Shown in pieces: positions 27,391-36,904 of a stretch of DNA of 64,000 bases (position 1 is its first letter; each line of letters starts with the position of its first letter). The translations under genes and the position numbers were made by a program. Source of the DNA: Saprospiraceae bacterium (GTDB taxonomy: Bacteria > Bacteroidota > Bacteroidia > Chitinophagales > Saprospiraceae); contig JAHDFP010000008.1 in the NCBI GenBank assembly GCA_020628095.1, positions 1 through 64,000 on the forward strand, read 5' to 3'. Under the pieces are notes generated by a model that saw only the letters and a program-made list of their open reading frames with translations, ran no database searches and was not told the DNA's origin.

Positions 27391-27741
27391 AGTTGAGACT
27401 AATAATCATTCGGTTTTCCATGTCTTCGTTTTATCTGTAATATTAGTCACCTATTTCTAATCATAGCATCCTTGTTCATTTTTTTCAATCGCAAAAAAAA
27501 CGAACCAAAAAATGCTTGGACAGCTAAACCGCTCCGCGTACCTGTCCCACCGCCCGCAAATAATAATTCAAAAAACAATTACCTCTTCAATAGTAGTCAT
27601 TTGTAATCGGGGCGTTTGTTAGTCTCTTAAGTAAACATTCTTAACTTCTATTGCAATACATCAGCCATCAATTTGATATATCAACAGTGTAATGGTAATT
27701 GTATATTGAAAATTGGTTATTAATATTATATATTCACCGTA
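27391..27741. other. Intergenic region after the trp operon
   Basis: It holds family C copy 3 (listed separately) at about 27474-27560. The remaining 180 bases are AT-rich, with no RNA gene or clear promoter box that I can support. Confidence 0.6.
27474..27560 (+). repeat. Family C repeat, copy 3, without the nested palindrome
   Basis: A/T head (T run, CAATCGC, A run, CGAACC) followed by AAAAAATGCTTGGACAG and CTGTCCCACCGCCCGC. The hairpin arms GGACAG and CTGTCC flank a loop with CCGCTCCGCG. At 27509/27510 the sequence ACCAAA|AAATGCTTGG is contiguous, whereas copy 2 has a 29-bp palindrome inserted at exactly this point. Confidence 0.75.
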
Positions 27742-29115
27742 ATGAAGAAAAGACTCCTACAGCTACTCCTCATAATAATCCTACTCCTCCTTGGTGTCTT
27801 CTTCTTTTATATCAATCCGCGACTGGATGTATTGAATAATTATCTGGCTAAGAAAGCCTGCTCGTCATACTTCATAAGTCATCGGAGTATCGAGTCGATT
27901 GCTAATGAAGATTTTGGATCGTTGTCGCTGAGCATTTCTGGTTTTGAGGTAGAGGAAGAGCAGATGAGGGCGACGGCTTCATTTTTTGGTATCAAAAAAA
28001 GAACGGCGGTATATGATCCTAATCTGGGCTGTCGGATCATCCTCGGAGTAGATGATCATAAGGTCAGTTTTGATAAGCCGATCCCTTCTTACTTTAATGC
28101 CTCCTCAGACTCCATTGCACCCGAAGACAAATTATGGCCTTATGGCACCAAAGAACTCGACACCCCAATATCCAACATAGATTATGACCTCATAGATAAG
28201 GCCTTCGATATGGCTTTTGATAAAGAAGGACAATGGGAAAAGAAAACGCGGTCTCTATTAGTTGTCCATAAAGATAGTCTTGTGCGTGAGCAATACTCTG
28301 GTGACAATACGATGGATACGAGATTCTTAGGTTGGTCCAAGACAAAAAGTATCTGTGGCACATTATATGGCGTACTGGAGCGACAAGGAAAAATTGACAT
28401 TAAGGAAAATAATCTTTTCGACCAATGGAAAGAGGATGAACGAAAAGACATCACCCTAGACAACCTCCTAAGAATGAGTAGTGGACTACTCTGGAACGAA
28501 GATTATGGCGGCAACTCTCAGGCGACCGAGATGTTATTCTCAGAAGAGAACGCGGCTGCGTACGCCATCGACACTCCATCAGAACATCCACATGGTACTT
28601 TCTGGGAATACTCAAGTGGTACGACCAATATATTAAGTCAATTACTGAGAGATAAATTGGGTAGTCAAGAATCATATCTGGCATTCCCCTATACAGATTT
28701 GTTTTATAAAATGGACATACATTCTGCACAACTGGAAGTGGACGAAAGTGGTCATTATGTCTTATCTTCTTTTATGTATGCGACGGCGCGAGACTGGGCC
28801 AAACTGGGATTACTATACCTACACGATGGCGTATGGGACCAAGACACGATACTGAATAAATCTTGGGTCGAATATGCCGAGACTCCTGCGCCTCATTCTG
28901 ATGGTCAGTATGGCGCTCAAATATGGATCAACGGCAATCAACAAGAATATCCCTCCTGTCCAGAGGACACTTACAAATTCAGCGGATACGAGGGACAGTA
29001 TGTTTTCTGGATACCTTCTAAAGACTTGGTCGTCGTAAGACATGGGCTGAGCAAAGGACCCGTTTTCAATATGGATGCCGTCCTCAGCACCCTCATCAAA
29101 GCCATCAAATCATGA
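27742..29115 (+). CDS. Serine hydrolase, beta-lactamase (class C-like) family
   Basis: 457 residues. N-terminal membrane helix or signal anchor (about 4-23, LLQLLLIIILLLLGVFFFYI). The hydrolase domain has the SxxK motif SKTK with nucleophile Ser199 and Lys202, a YSS/YxN-type motif in WEYSSG (about 290-295), and a final HGL motif in VVVRHGLS. EVRxxL-type region TLDNLLRMSSGLLWNEDYG is typical of penicillin-binding-protein-like esterases. Periplasmic peptidase or esterase; not necessarily an antibiotic resistance enzyme. Its stop overlaps the MOSC gene start by 4 bases. Confidence 0.85.
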   Translation: MKKRLLQLLLIIILLLLGVFFFYINPRLDVLNNYLAKKACSSYFISHRSIESIANEDFGSLSLSISGFEVEEEQMRATASFFGIKKRTAVYDPNLGCRIILGVDDHKVSFDKPIPSYFNASSDSIAPEDKLWPYGTKELDTPISNIDYDLIDKAFDMAFDKEGQWEKKTRSLLVVHKDSLVREQYSGDNTMDTRFLGWSKTKSICGTLYGVLERQGKIDIKENNLFDQWKEDERKDITLDNLLRMSSGLLWNEDYGGNSQATEMLFSEENAAAYAIDTPSEHPHGTFWEYSSGTTNILSQLLRDKLGSQESYLAFPYTDLFYKMDIHSAQLEVDESGHYVLSSFMYATARDWAKLGLLYLHDGVWDQDTILNKSWVEYAETPAPHSDGQYGAQIWINGNQQEYPSCPEDTYKFSGYEGQYVFWIPSKDLVVVRHGLSKGPVFNMDAVLSTLIKAIKS

Positions 29116-29906
29116 GTTACAAAATAACATCCCTGCACGTCTACCCTGTTAAATCTCTAGGCGGCACCAATCAACAAAGTGCGCGATTATCAGATTTTGG
29201 ATTTGAGTATGATAGATACTGGATGCTCGTGGACGAAAATCATTCCTTTCTGACACAGCGCGAAATACCAAAGCTGTGCCTTTTTACGACAGAAATAAAA
29301 GAAGATCATTTAGCAATCAGTTATCAAGGCGACACATTACAAATACCTTTACAACTGGATAGCGACATTATACATATCAAATCCAAAGTATGGAAAACGA
29401 AGGTCTTAGGATATAAAGAAAATGATACAATCTGTGATTGGTTTTCCGACAGATTAGGTAAGCGGGTATCACTAATACGTCATCAGAAAGAACAACCGCG
29501 CCCAATCAGCAAACACCCTGACCATTTCGTGCATTTTGCGGATGCGCACCAGTTCGCTATCATAGGAGAAGAGTCTATGCGTCAGCTTAATGAAAAATCA
29601 GGACTGGATCAAAAGATAAATAGATTCCGCGCCAACATAATATTTTCTGGCGGTGAACCACATATAGAAGACAAGTGGGACAAAATAAAAATCGGTCAGA
29701 ATACACTACAAAGCACCAAATCTATCTCTCGATGTATCATGACTTGTATAGAGCAAGAATCAGCACAGGTAGGTAAAGAGCCATTACGCACCCTGGCAAC
29801 TTATAGAAAAGGATATTTCAGCAAAATACTTTTTGGTCAGTACTACAAACTCATTAGCCAGCAAACGCCAGAAATAAATGTGGGAGAAGAAATAGTAATA
29901 CTATAA
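29112..29906 (+). CDS. MOSC domain protein with N-terminal beta-barrel
   Basis: 264 residues. It begins MSYKITSLHVYPVKSLGG, the MOSC N-terminal barrel signature, with GFEYDRYWMLVDENHSFLTQRE following. The MOSC domain from about residue 115 contains RFRANIIFSGGEPHIEDKW and the conserved cysteine region RCIMTCIEQ. Related to YcbX/mARC proteins, which handle molybdenum cofactor and N-hydroxylated compounds. It lacks the YcbX ferredoxin domain, so it would need a separate electron donor. Translationally coupled to the serine hydrolase. Confidence 0.88.
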   Translation: MSYKITSLHVYPVKSLGGTNQQSARLSDFGFEYDRYWMLVDENHSFLTQREIPKLCLFTTEIKEDHLAISYQGDTLQIPLQLDSDIIHIKSKVWKTKVLGYKENDTICDWFSDRLGKRVSLIRHQKEQPRPISKHPDHFVHFADAHQFAIIGEESMRQLNEKSGLDQKINRFRANIIFSGGEPHIEDKWDKIKIGQNTLQSTKSISRCIMTCIEQESAQVGKEPLRTLATYRKGYFSKILFGQYYKLISQQTPEINVGEEIVIL

Positions 29907-29914
29907 GGCGACTT

Positions 29915-31615
29915 CTATTTTCTTTTATGCCGCCTTTTATTAGATTTTGATTTTCTTTTGTGAGAGCGTGAGCCTCTGCCTTTCTCTGGCTTGGCTAATT
30001 CGACTTTGATCTTTTTGCCACGAAATTTCACACCATTCATATTATCTAACACCAATTCTTCGTGCCCCGCTTCTATCTCAAAATAGCTAAAGCTCTTTTT
30101 GATCTCCAGATCGCCGATATCCAATCGCTTACCGGGTAGAGATTGATTGATAAAGGTCAAGAGTTCGCCCTTATTGACTTTGTGCTCCTTACCCGCCGTA
30201 ACAAAGAATCGAGAAAAATTGCCTTCGCGTTTTCCCTTGCGGCGCTTAGATTTTCCATCACCAGATCGTTTACCTGACCTGTCTTCACTCTCATTAAGGT
30301 CACCTGAGTTTTTATAATAGTCAAAATATCTATTGAACTCGATAGCCACAAAACGATCTACCACTTCTTCCTTACTATACGCCTCTAGTCTCAGGTATAT
30401 CTCGTCCAACATATCCTGCATCTCTGCCTTATCAAATTTCACATCCAAAAATCTATCTATATGCTGACCGAGCTTATTCTTATAGATTTCTTTGCCTTCT
30501 GGGATGCGCTTGAGCGAAAAACTACGCTCCAGCATCTGCTCCAGCCTCCTGATACGCCCCCCTTCTTTCTTACTTATTATCGTAATACATATACCTCTAT
30601 TGTTAGCACGACCTGTCCTACCACTGCGGTGCACATAAGTCTCCAGACTATCAGGAAGATTATAGTTGATGACATGGGTAAGATCATTGACATCGATACC
30701 ACGTGCGGCAACATCGGTGGCCACAAGCATTTGCAGATTTTTATTACGGAAACGGTCCATCACCTTATCTCTCTGAGCTTGCGACAGATCCCCATGCAGC
30801 GAATCAGAGTTATACCCATCCTGCATCAGTTTATCCGCCACTTTTTGCGTTTCTCGACGTGTCCGACAGAACACGATACCGTACATATTATGATTATAAT
30901 CAGCCAGACGCTTTAGCGCGGCATAGCGATTTTTCTCGCTCGTGATATAATACTCATGATCCACATTAGAGGTGGTCTTGGTCTCCGAGATAACCGATAT
31001 CTCATAGGGATCATTCATATACTTTTTGCTGATCTTCCTGATCTCCTTAGGCATCGTCGCAGAGAAAAGTATGGTCTGCTTCTCATCAGGTGTCGTCGCC
31101 AGTATCTGATCCAAACTCTCCTGAAAACCCATCGACAACATCTCATCGGCCTCATCCAGCACGAGATACTGTATATCCTGTACCACCAGTCTCTTACGCT
31201 CTATCAGATCCAGCGTCCGACCAGGTGTCCCGACGACGAGATGGACGCCTGACTTGAGTGCCTTGATCTGTTCTCTGATATTGGACCCTCCGTAGACGGC
31301 CAAGGTCTTTACCTTTTGCTTATCAGAAAATGTCTCTATATCACGACATATCTGTAAGCACAGCTCTCTGGTAGGCGATAATATAAGGGCCTGTACGCGA
31401 TTATCCTTGGTATCAATCTGCTGAAGAATCGGTAGGCTAAAAGCAGCCGTCTTACCTGTTCCTGTCTGCGCCAGTCCGATGAGGTCGTTTTCGTTATGGA
31501 GTAGATGTGGGATAGACTGGGCCTGTATCGGCGTCGGATTCACAAATCCTATCTTATCCAGTGACTTCAACAATTCCTTACTTAATCCTAACTCCGCGAA
31601 TGTACTTTGTTCCAA
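29915..31615 (-). CDS. DEAD-box ATP-dependent RNA helicase with DbpA-type RNA-binding domain
   Basis: 566 residues. Q motif (FAELGLSKELLKSLDKIGFVNPTPIQ), AQTGTGKT (Walker A), PTRELCLQ, GTPGRTLD, VLDEADEML (DEAD), FSATMP, VATDVAARGIDV and HRSGRTGRA are all present. A DbpA/CsdA-like RNA-binding domain sits at about 462-535 (RFFVTAGKEHKVNKGELL), and a Lys/Arg-rich tail (about 540-566) gives nonspecific RNA affinity. Likely acts in ribosome assembly or RNA decay, often cold-induced in this family. A TACATTTG box on the minus strand about 100 bases upstream may be its promoter. Confidence 0.94.
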   Translation of the reverse strand: MEQSTFAELGLSKELLKSLDKIGFVNPTPIQAQSIPHLLHNENDLIGLAQTGTGKTAAFSLPILQQIDTKDNRVQALILSPTRELCLQICRDIETFSDKQKVKTLAVYGGSNIREQIKALKSGVHLVVGTPGRTLDLIERKRLVVQDIQYLVLDEADEMLSMGFQESLDQILATTPDEKQTILFSATMPKEIRKISKKYMNDPYEISVISETKTTSNVDHEYYITSEKNRYAALKRLADYNHNMYGIVFCRTRRETQKVADKLMQDGYNSDSLHGDLSQAQRDKVMDRFRNKNLQMLVATDVAARGIDVNDLTHVINYNLPDSLETYVHRSGRTGRANNRGICITIISKKEGGRIRRLEQMLERSFSLKRIPEGKEIYKNKLGQHIDRFLDVKFDKAEMQDMLDEIYLRLEAYSKEEVVDRFVAIEFNRYFDYYKNSGDLNESEDRSGKRSGDGKSKRRKGKREGNFSRFFVTAGKEHKVNKGELLTFINQSLPGKRLDIGDLEIKKSFSYFEIEAGHEELVLDNMNGVKFRGKKIKVELAKPEKGRGSRSHKRKSKSNKRRHKRK

Positions 31616-31716
31616 TAGTTACTTATTTCTATGATTAACATAGGAAAGAAAGGCATTTCTTATAAATCCATACTCCGTCCAAACACCCATTATCTTATGT
31701 CAGAATAAAATGAGTG

Positions 31717-31724
31717 CAAATGTA
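31717..31724 (-). promoter_or_regulatory. Possible -7 promoter box of the DEAD-box helicase gene
   Basis: On the minus strand this reads TACATTTG, matching TAnnTTTG. It lies about 100 bases before the helicase start. No -33 box is obvious. Confidence 0.35.
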
Positions 31725-31841
31725 TGTATAAGTAAGGGATATATGGGGAAATATATTTTTAAGTTCGATTATATAATAATTCATATCACCAGTAGACACC
31801 TTCTATTATCAACAAACGGTATAAAAACTCATATTACAGGG

Positions 31842-32546
31842 TTACTCTAAAGCGAATTTCACCATTACTTCATTGACCAAATCTATTTTTTCAAACTCAA
31901 TTGATGACGAACCAAATTCTTGCCAGATTAACCCTTCCACTCTTGATCTTACCATTATTTCTTGAGGACCACCTAAAGGTTCAGAATAAATATCTGTGAT
32001 ATAAAGTGCCCTACCCACCTTCTGTCCAATCGCATTAGCCAAAAGGTTTGCCTTCTTTTGAGCTTTTATCACAGCCATTTTTTTAAGTTCTAAAAGAAGC
32101 ATTTCTTCATTTTCGATTTCAATTTTTTCGATTTCAATATTGGATATTTTTATTTCGGCTAAAGCCGTTATTACATCACCTGCTTCTCTTGCAGTCTTGA
32201 CTCTTAGTAAATAGGATTTTGTCTTTTCGACATCCTTCTTTCGCAAGAAATATTTACTAAAATTGCTTGACAGATCGGTTAGCGCAAGTTGCTCATTTAT
32301 GTCTATCCCGATAGAAGTGAGTGACCTTAGCATTTGCTCCTCCAATTCTCCTATTGACTGGTTCTTCTTCGTATCTGATTCAGATATAAAAATTGATAAG
32401 GTTATTATGTCTGGGATTACAGATGTGTCAATTCGGACAATTGTCTCAATATAAGGTTGATCTATAAAGTTTTTTGACTGACCAGTAAGTTGATATGTTA
32501 CTGCTACAAATAATATAATCTGAATAGCTGTTCTCATAAGTCTCAT
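31842..32546 (-). CDS. SIMPL domain (DUF541) exported protein
   Basis: 234 residues with a signal peptide (MRLMRTAIQIILFVAVTYQLTGQ). The body matches the SIMPL/DUF541 pattern: an N-terminal strand pair with VRIDTSVIPDIITLSIFI, a helix with a Glu/Lys-rich stretch, and AVIKAQKKANLLANAIGQKVG (about 157-177), the most conserved element. Periplasmic; members have been linked to signalling and stress but no clear activity is established. The gene is more AT-rich than the helicase next to it. Monocistronic as far as can be seen. Confidence 0.8.
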   Translation of the reverse strand: MRLMRTAIQIILFVAVTYQLTGQSKNFIDQPYIETIVRIDTSVIPDIITLSIFISESDTKKNQSIGELEEQMLRSLTSIGIDINEQLALTDLSSNFSKYFLRKKDVEKTKSYLLRVKTAREAGDVITALAEIKISNIEIEKIEIENEEMLLLELKKMAVIKAQKKANLLANAIGQKVGRALYITDIYSEPLGGPQEIMVRSRVEGLIWQEFGSSSIEFEKIDLVNEVMVKFALE

Positions 32547-32655
32547 TTTGATGATAGTAATTTTTTCTTCTATTAGTTAGATGCTCGTAAGACTCATTTT
32601 ACATATTTGAACAGAAATATTTTTTAGTCATGTTCTATTTATAAAATTCATAAAC

Positions 32656-32682
32656 AAAAAAAAGCCCGTCCTACGGACGAGC
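32656..32682 (-). terminator. Rho-independent terminator of the T9SS secreted protein gene
   Basis: On the minus strand: GCTCGTCC, loop GTA, GGACGGGC, then eight Ts. An 8-bp stem with one G-T pair, placed 31 bases after the stop at 32713. Confidence 0.9.
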
Positions 32683-32712
32683 TTCTAGACGAATTCAAAC
32701 TAAAATTGTTTT

Positions 32713-35505
32713 CTACTTGATCTTCAGAATTTTTTCCTCAAATATATGTTGGGTGGCAGAGGAGACTCTGATATTGTATAGACCTACTGGTAAAGTGGTC
32801 ATATCTATGGTCACCTCGTTTTCGTTTCTCGGCATGACGGTCGTATAGATTAGTGCGCCATTCATATTATAGACGTTCACTTCTTTTTCTTGATCTGTGG
32901 TCTCGTATAGATTGATGGTACACTGATCTGCTGTCGGATTAGGACTGATAGTGGCGGTATGGCTTTCTATTGTTTCGGTTACTGATGTAGAGACCGCTGT
33001 TTCGCCAAAATAGACATCCGATAACTCAATAGTCTTCGTCTCATATCTATCATTATCACCTAACAATGTAAAGACGATCATGCTGACATCACACCAATCT
33101 ATCTCTTTATCTTGTGCATGCGCAAAATCCGCTTTTCTCAATTCGTAATGTCTTGTCTCTTCATCTAAAGTAAGATAAGTACGCATCTGCTGACTCCAAT
33201 CCTCGATAGACTTACGGACGATAGTTATCTCGACATCACCCTCCCCTGCTGCATCAAATGATAGCGCATCAGAAGCATTCAAGTTCTTAGCATTGAGCTT
33301 GACGTCCAGTGATCTGTATATATTGAGATAGTCCTTGACCTGTGCTTGTACTCGGATAGATCGCTCTATCTGATATATGTCATCCCTACCAAAAGTTGTC
33401 TGCGGCGCCACACTCCATAGGTTGACGATAGCATTAGGGTTTTGGTCATCGACACCCCAGGTACCATCCGCGATGAATATCTCGTCTGGAGCACTAAGCT
33501 CTGTACTCAGTGATGCCCCCAGATCATAGATGTGTCCAGTCTCTAGATAGATCACCTCTTGTGATTGCTGCGATAATGGTACTGTTATCTCTCTGTTTTG
33601 TACCTCGCCACCTTCGTGCTCTGTGTATCCATATCGGATAGATAATTCTTTAGATCTGTTCTTGTTTTTTACGATAAGTTTAAGTCTTCCGTTAGTATAC
33701 TCACCGTGCATAACGAACACCTGCGGTATCGTAGAACACACATTATTACTTATCCAGTCCTTCGCCATCATCTTATCATAGATAGATTCCGTCAATGTAA
33801 TCAACTCCGACATAGATCGCGACCAGACCTGAAAGTTATAGTAATCCTCTCCATCAGAATAACGACCGATGCTCCAGTGATTTTCGAGAAAGAACCCTTT
33901 GTCTTCTTTGTGATAAGCAGAAAAACTAATCGCATATTCTTTCTGTCCATTCGGTCTGAGTAGCTCATAGGTAATCATGTTACCACCCTTTATATTGATA
34001 TAAGATATATCGTTAAGTATAGAGCCATCTAGTCTGTCACAGATATACTTAGTATGCTCGTATACGCCATCCGTAGACGCTATGGCTAACACACTCGCGA
34101 CACGCTGATTATCCACATAATAATCTGCTGCTGCCACCTCGGCGGCATTAGTGATACCGACAAGGTCTTCTGGAGACGTCTCTGCCACATACGCATCCAA
34201 TGCCTCCTCAGGTATGAAACTGGCAATATTATACTTGCTCTTCTGAGCAGACTGCGTAAACGGAATCAACCCCTCTTGCTTCTCCTTAAACTCTACTGGG
34301 TCTAATACTTGTTGTGTAAAATTTCTCTGAGCAATCTTATCAGAAAGTCTTCTGTTAGATTCTAATCCTCCCTTGATACCCGACGAGGTATTACACTGAG
34401 GATCATCACCATCGATCAAGCCATTACCATTATCGTCGATACCATTATCACAAATCTCTACACATACCGACAGAGAAAAACACTCTGAGTCACTACAGTC
34501 GATCCAGCCGTCATTATCATCATCTAGCCCATTATCACAAATCTCCACCACACAGCGGTTAGACGTATAGCAATCAGGGTCATCACAATCGATCAGACCG
34601 TCCCCATCTTCGTCTATACCACCTGTACAGTTAGACTCAAATGGTGGCGGTGCCAGCACACAGTTAAAACCATCATTGATAGATAGATTTCCTGTTGCGT
34701 TAAGTACCTCCGTCGCTGTAAGGTCTAGGACATCGACGCTATATATTTTTCCAGATGAGTTATTATAAGCGAAAAAAGATCCATCATTAGAAGACCATGC
34801 GGCACCATATCCACCGCTATCACTCTGTATGGAACCAGCAAGCTGATACGTATCTACCAGTCCATGATAGGGATCAAAAACCTTGAGCTGTGCACCACTC
34901 GTCACACCATAAAAAATACCTCTCGTGATATCCAGCGCAAAATCTGCTACCCCTGGAAAAGCCACACCCGTATCTACCACAGACAAAGTACTGGCTGTCA
35001 GATCTATAGAAAATATCCCCGATGCATTAGCTACATACATAATGCCGTTAGCATCTATCGCCCCGACATAAAATATTGCATTACCAGGCAAGTCCAAGCC
35101 CAAGTCAATGACCGTTCCATCAGGATTGAGTTTGCCTAATCTATGCTGACCATTGATAATGCACGGTGCATAGACATGTCCATCTATCGGATTAAACTGC
35201 AATCCATTAATCTGCTCCGCCCCAGATATCGTCGCCATCTGCTGATACAATCCCGTACGTGGGTCCAGTGCCACCAGATAAGTGTTACTATGCACCTGAT
35301 AAAACTCCGTCAAACACTCCCAGCAGTCAGGGTCACCGTTGGTATCAGGGTCCATACAATCTATGAGGCCATCGCCGTCATCATCTATTCTATTATTAGC
35401 GATCTCCTGAGCGGATACGCCATTAAATAATCCGCCACAGATAAGGAACAAAGTGATCAGATTAAGAAGCAAAAATTCACCGTTAAATAAGTCTATCTTT
35501 TTCAT
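32713..35505 (-). CDS. Secreted protein with DDDGDGLID repeats and T9SS type A sorting domain
   Basis: 930 residues. Signal peptide (about 1-32) then a repeated acidic calcium-binding-like motif, (D/E)D(G/D)DGLIDCxDPDC, first near 42-58 and again in three or four copies near 285-370. Between them a beta-propeller-like domain (about 70-280; GLQFNPIDGHVYAPCII, ITRGIFYGVTSG) resembles the DUF6923 domain. The middle (400-840) is a large unassigned beta-rich region. The C-terminal 80 residues are a T9SS type A sorting domain (SPNPTADQCTINL...GLYNIRVSSA). Presumably exported to the surface; function unknown. A good terminator follows. Confidence 0.85.
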   Translation of the reverse strand: MKKIDLFNGEFLLLNLITLFLICGGLFNGVSAQEIANNRIDDDGDGLIDCMDPDTNGDPDCWECLTEFYQVHSNTYLVALDPRTGLYQQMATISGAEQINGLQFNPIDGHVYAPCIINGQHRLGKLNPDGTVIDLGLDLPGNAIFYVGAIDANGIMYVANASGIFSIDLTASTLSVVDTGVAFPGVADFALDITRGIFYGVTSGAQLKVFDPYHGLVDTYQLAGSIQSDSGGYGAAWSSNDGSFFAYNNSSGKIYSVDVLDLTATEVLNATGNLSINDGFNCVLAPPPFESNCTGGIDEDGDGLIDCDDPDCYTSNRCVVEICDNGLDDDNDGWIDCSDSECFSLSVCVEICDNGIDDNGNGLIDGDDPQCNTSSGIKGGLESNRRLSDKIAQRNFTQQVLDPVEFKEKQEGLIPFTQSAQKSKYNIASFIPEEALDAYVAETSPEDLVGITNAAEVAAADYYVDNQRVASVLAIASTDGVYEHTKYICDRLDGSILNDISYINIKGGNMITYELLRPNGQKEYAISFSAYHKEDKGFFLENHWSIGRYSDGEDYYNFQVWSRSMSELITLTESIYDKMMAKDWISNNVCSTIPQVFVMHGEYTNGRLKLIVKNKNRSKELSIRYGYTEHEGGEVQNREITVPLSQQSQEVIYLETGHIYDLGASLSTELSAPDEIFIADGTWGVDDQNPNAIVNLWSVAPQTTFGRDDIYQIERSIRVQAQVKDYLNIYRSLDVKLNAKNLNASDALSFDAAGEGDVEITIVRKSIEDWSQQMRTYLTLDEETRHYELRKADFAHAQDKEIDWCDVSMIVFTLLGDNDRYETKTIELSDVYFGETAVSTSVTETIESHTATISPNPTADQCTINLYETTDQEKEVNVYNMNGALIYTTVMPRNENEVTIDMTTLPVGLYNIRVSSATQHIFEEKILKIK

Positions 35506-35663
35506 ATAATTCTCGTTTATTAAATATTATCAAGACAAATATGCAGGCTAATAGACCCGTCTATCGGGTAATTTCTTGTTTTGGTATGAAATGCGGGATT
35601 TTTGGTAAATAATGGGAGGAATGTAGGTGTGGTGGGGGTTTTGGCGGGGGTTGGAAAGTGGTT

Positions 35664-36272
35664 TTAGGGGTTGATATAGTGCTGTATTTTGGACTCCAGC
35701 TCAGCTTTGACACGATGCAACCAGTCTGGTTTCAGAATACTCAATAATACAATATCGACTCTTTCGCTGGTCTCGATCACAGGCAAATATCCTCTGAGTC
35801 TCCCTTCTATCGTGCAACCTACACTTAGCATCGCCTTGATACTCTTCGTATTCGATGCACTCGCTCCAAAGCCAATTCTCTCATATCCCAGTTGCTCAAA
35901 CAAAAACTGAAACAATAGAAATTTGCAGACTTTATTGAGTCCCGTGCCTTGATACTTCTGCCCTATCCAGGTATGACCCAACTTGACATTCTTTAGTTCG
36001 TTATTGACCTCATATATTCTTGTCATACCAGCCAACTTATTATCTCTAAGGTCTCTTATCACTAATGGATATTCCGTACCCTGATTTCTCTTTTCTAAGG
36101 CATTACTCATATACGCCTCGAAATTCTCTCGTCCATAGCCATCTTCTGTAAAGTGCGTCCATATCTCTTTGTCATTTGACACTTGAAATAACTCCGCTTC
36201 GTGGTTGGGTTGCAGAGGAGATAATTCGGCTATTTTGTTTTTTAGGGTGTAGGCGTTTTGGAAAGAGAGCAT
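35664..36272 (-). CDS. GNAT-family N-acetyltransferase (RimJ/RimL type)
   Basis: 202 residues. Core strand and helix order fits the GNAT fold: ELSPLQPNHEAELFQ, then PLVIRDLRDNKLAGMTRIY, LGHTWIGQKYQGTGLNKVCKFLL (acetyl-CoA loop Q-x2-G-T/x-G/x, here QKYQGTGLN near 123-131), and RIGFGASASNTKSIKAMLSVGCTIEGRLRGYLP near 154-187. The NTKSI-AM-SVG-EG pattern is typical of RimJ/RimL-like enzymes that acetylate protein N termini or small amines. It lies immediately 3' of a G-rich intergenic stretch. Substrate unknown. Confidence 0.87.
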   Translation of the reverse strand: MLSFQNAYTLKNKIAELSPLQPNHEAELFQVSNDKEIWTHFTEDGYGRENFEAYMSNALEKRNQGTEYPLVIRDLRDNKLAGMTRIYEVNNELKNVKLGHTWIGQKYQGTGLNKVCKFLLFQFLFEQLGYERIGFGASASNTKSIKAMLSVGCTIEGRLRGYLPVIETSERVDIVLLSILKPDWLHRVKAELESKIQHYINP

Positions 36273-36321
36273 GGGTGGTGGTTATGTAAAAATCGTTCTT
36301 TAATTTGCCATCCTAAGTATT

Positions 36322-36816
36322 CTATTTTCTGATTAAAACCAATCCAAAAATTGCATATTTAAAATATTCGAGCAAGGACCGAATCACTTTCCAGTGATGC
36401 TCTCCGTTAATATTCTTATAATAAGAACCCATTTTCATAATAAATTCTTGTCCCCAAATATCGCCGATGTAGAGCGTATATAAAAATTGAAAAGCCTGAG
36501 TAATAATTAGTAATGAAATACAGAAGAATATAAACTTTAATACATTACTATTCCGAGCTAGGCGAGCAATTCTATATTTCCTGATTAAGATCAATAATAT
36601 GACTAATATCAAAGCTAATTCAACTACTTCCAGAAGCCAAAAAATAACACCATCATAAACATTCAAATGAATTAACAAATCTCTAATAATCAAACGTGTG
36701 CTTACTAGGAAACTTGATATTGACACATAAAGAAATACACCTAATGCAATCCAATTTCTTGGATTGATACTTTCATTTTTTCCAATAAGATTTGAATCAA
36801 TTGTTTCTCTACTCAT
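36322..36816 (-). CDS. Four-helix membrane protein of unknown function
   Basis: 164 residues with about four hydrophobic helices (near 22-45, 55-82, 90-115 and 145-162). I recognise no family. The gene is AT-rich, as is its upstream neighbour, and 88 bases separate the two. It may belong with the secreted protein upstream, but there is no domain evidence. Confidence 0.6.
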   Translation of the reverse strand: MSRETIDSNLIGKNESINPRNWIALGVFLYVSISSFLVSTRLIIRDLLIHLNVYDGVIFWLLEVVELALILVILLILIRKYRIARLARNSNVLKFIFFCISLLIITQAFQFLYTLYIGDIWGQEFIMKMGSYYKNINGEHHWKVIRSLLEYFKYAIFGLVLIRK

Positions 36817-36904
36817 AATAAATAATCTTGAATTATCTGAGCATATAGATTATAGTCAATGAAGATTATGAGCGAAAGCACTATCTTCCTTCTTCGTATC
36901 CTAG

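Noticed and set aside
29890-29935. Shared terminator between the MOSC and helicase genes
   Set aside because: AAGGCG/CGCCTT can pair but with a loop of about 19 bases and a weak T run, so it is not well supported.
35614-35670. Second G-rich stretch, possible G-quadruplex, at the GNAT stop
   Set aside because: The G runs are separated by long and irregular loops, so quadruplex formation is less credible than at 60.4 kb.
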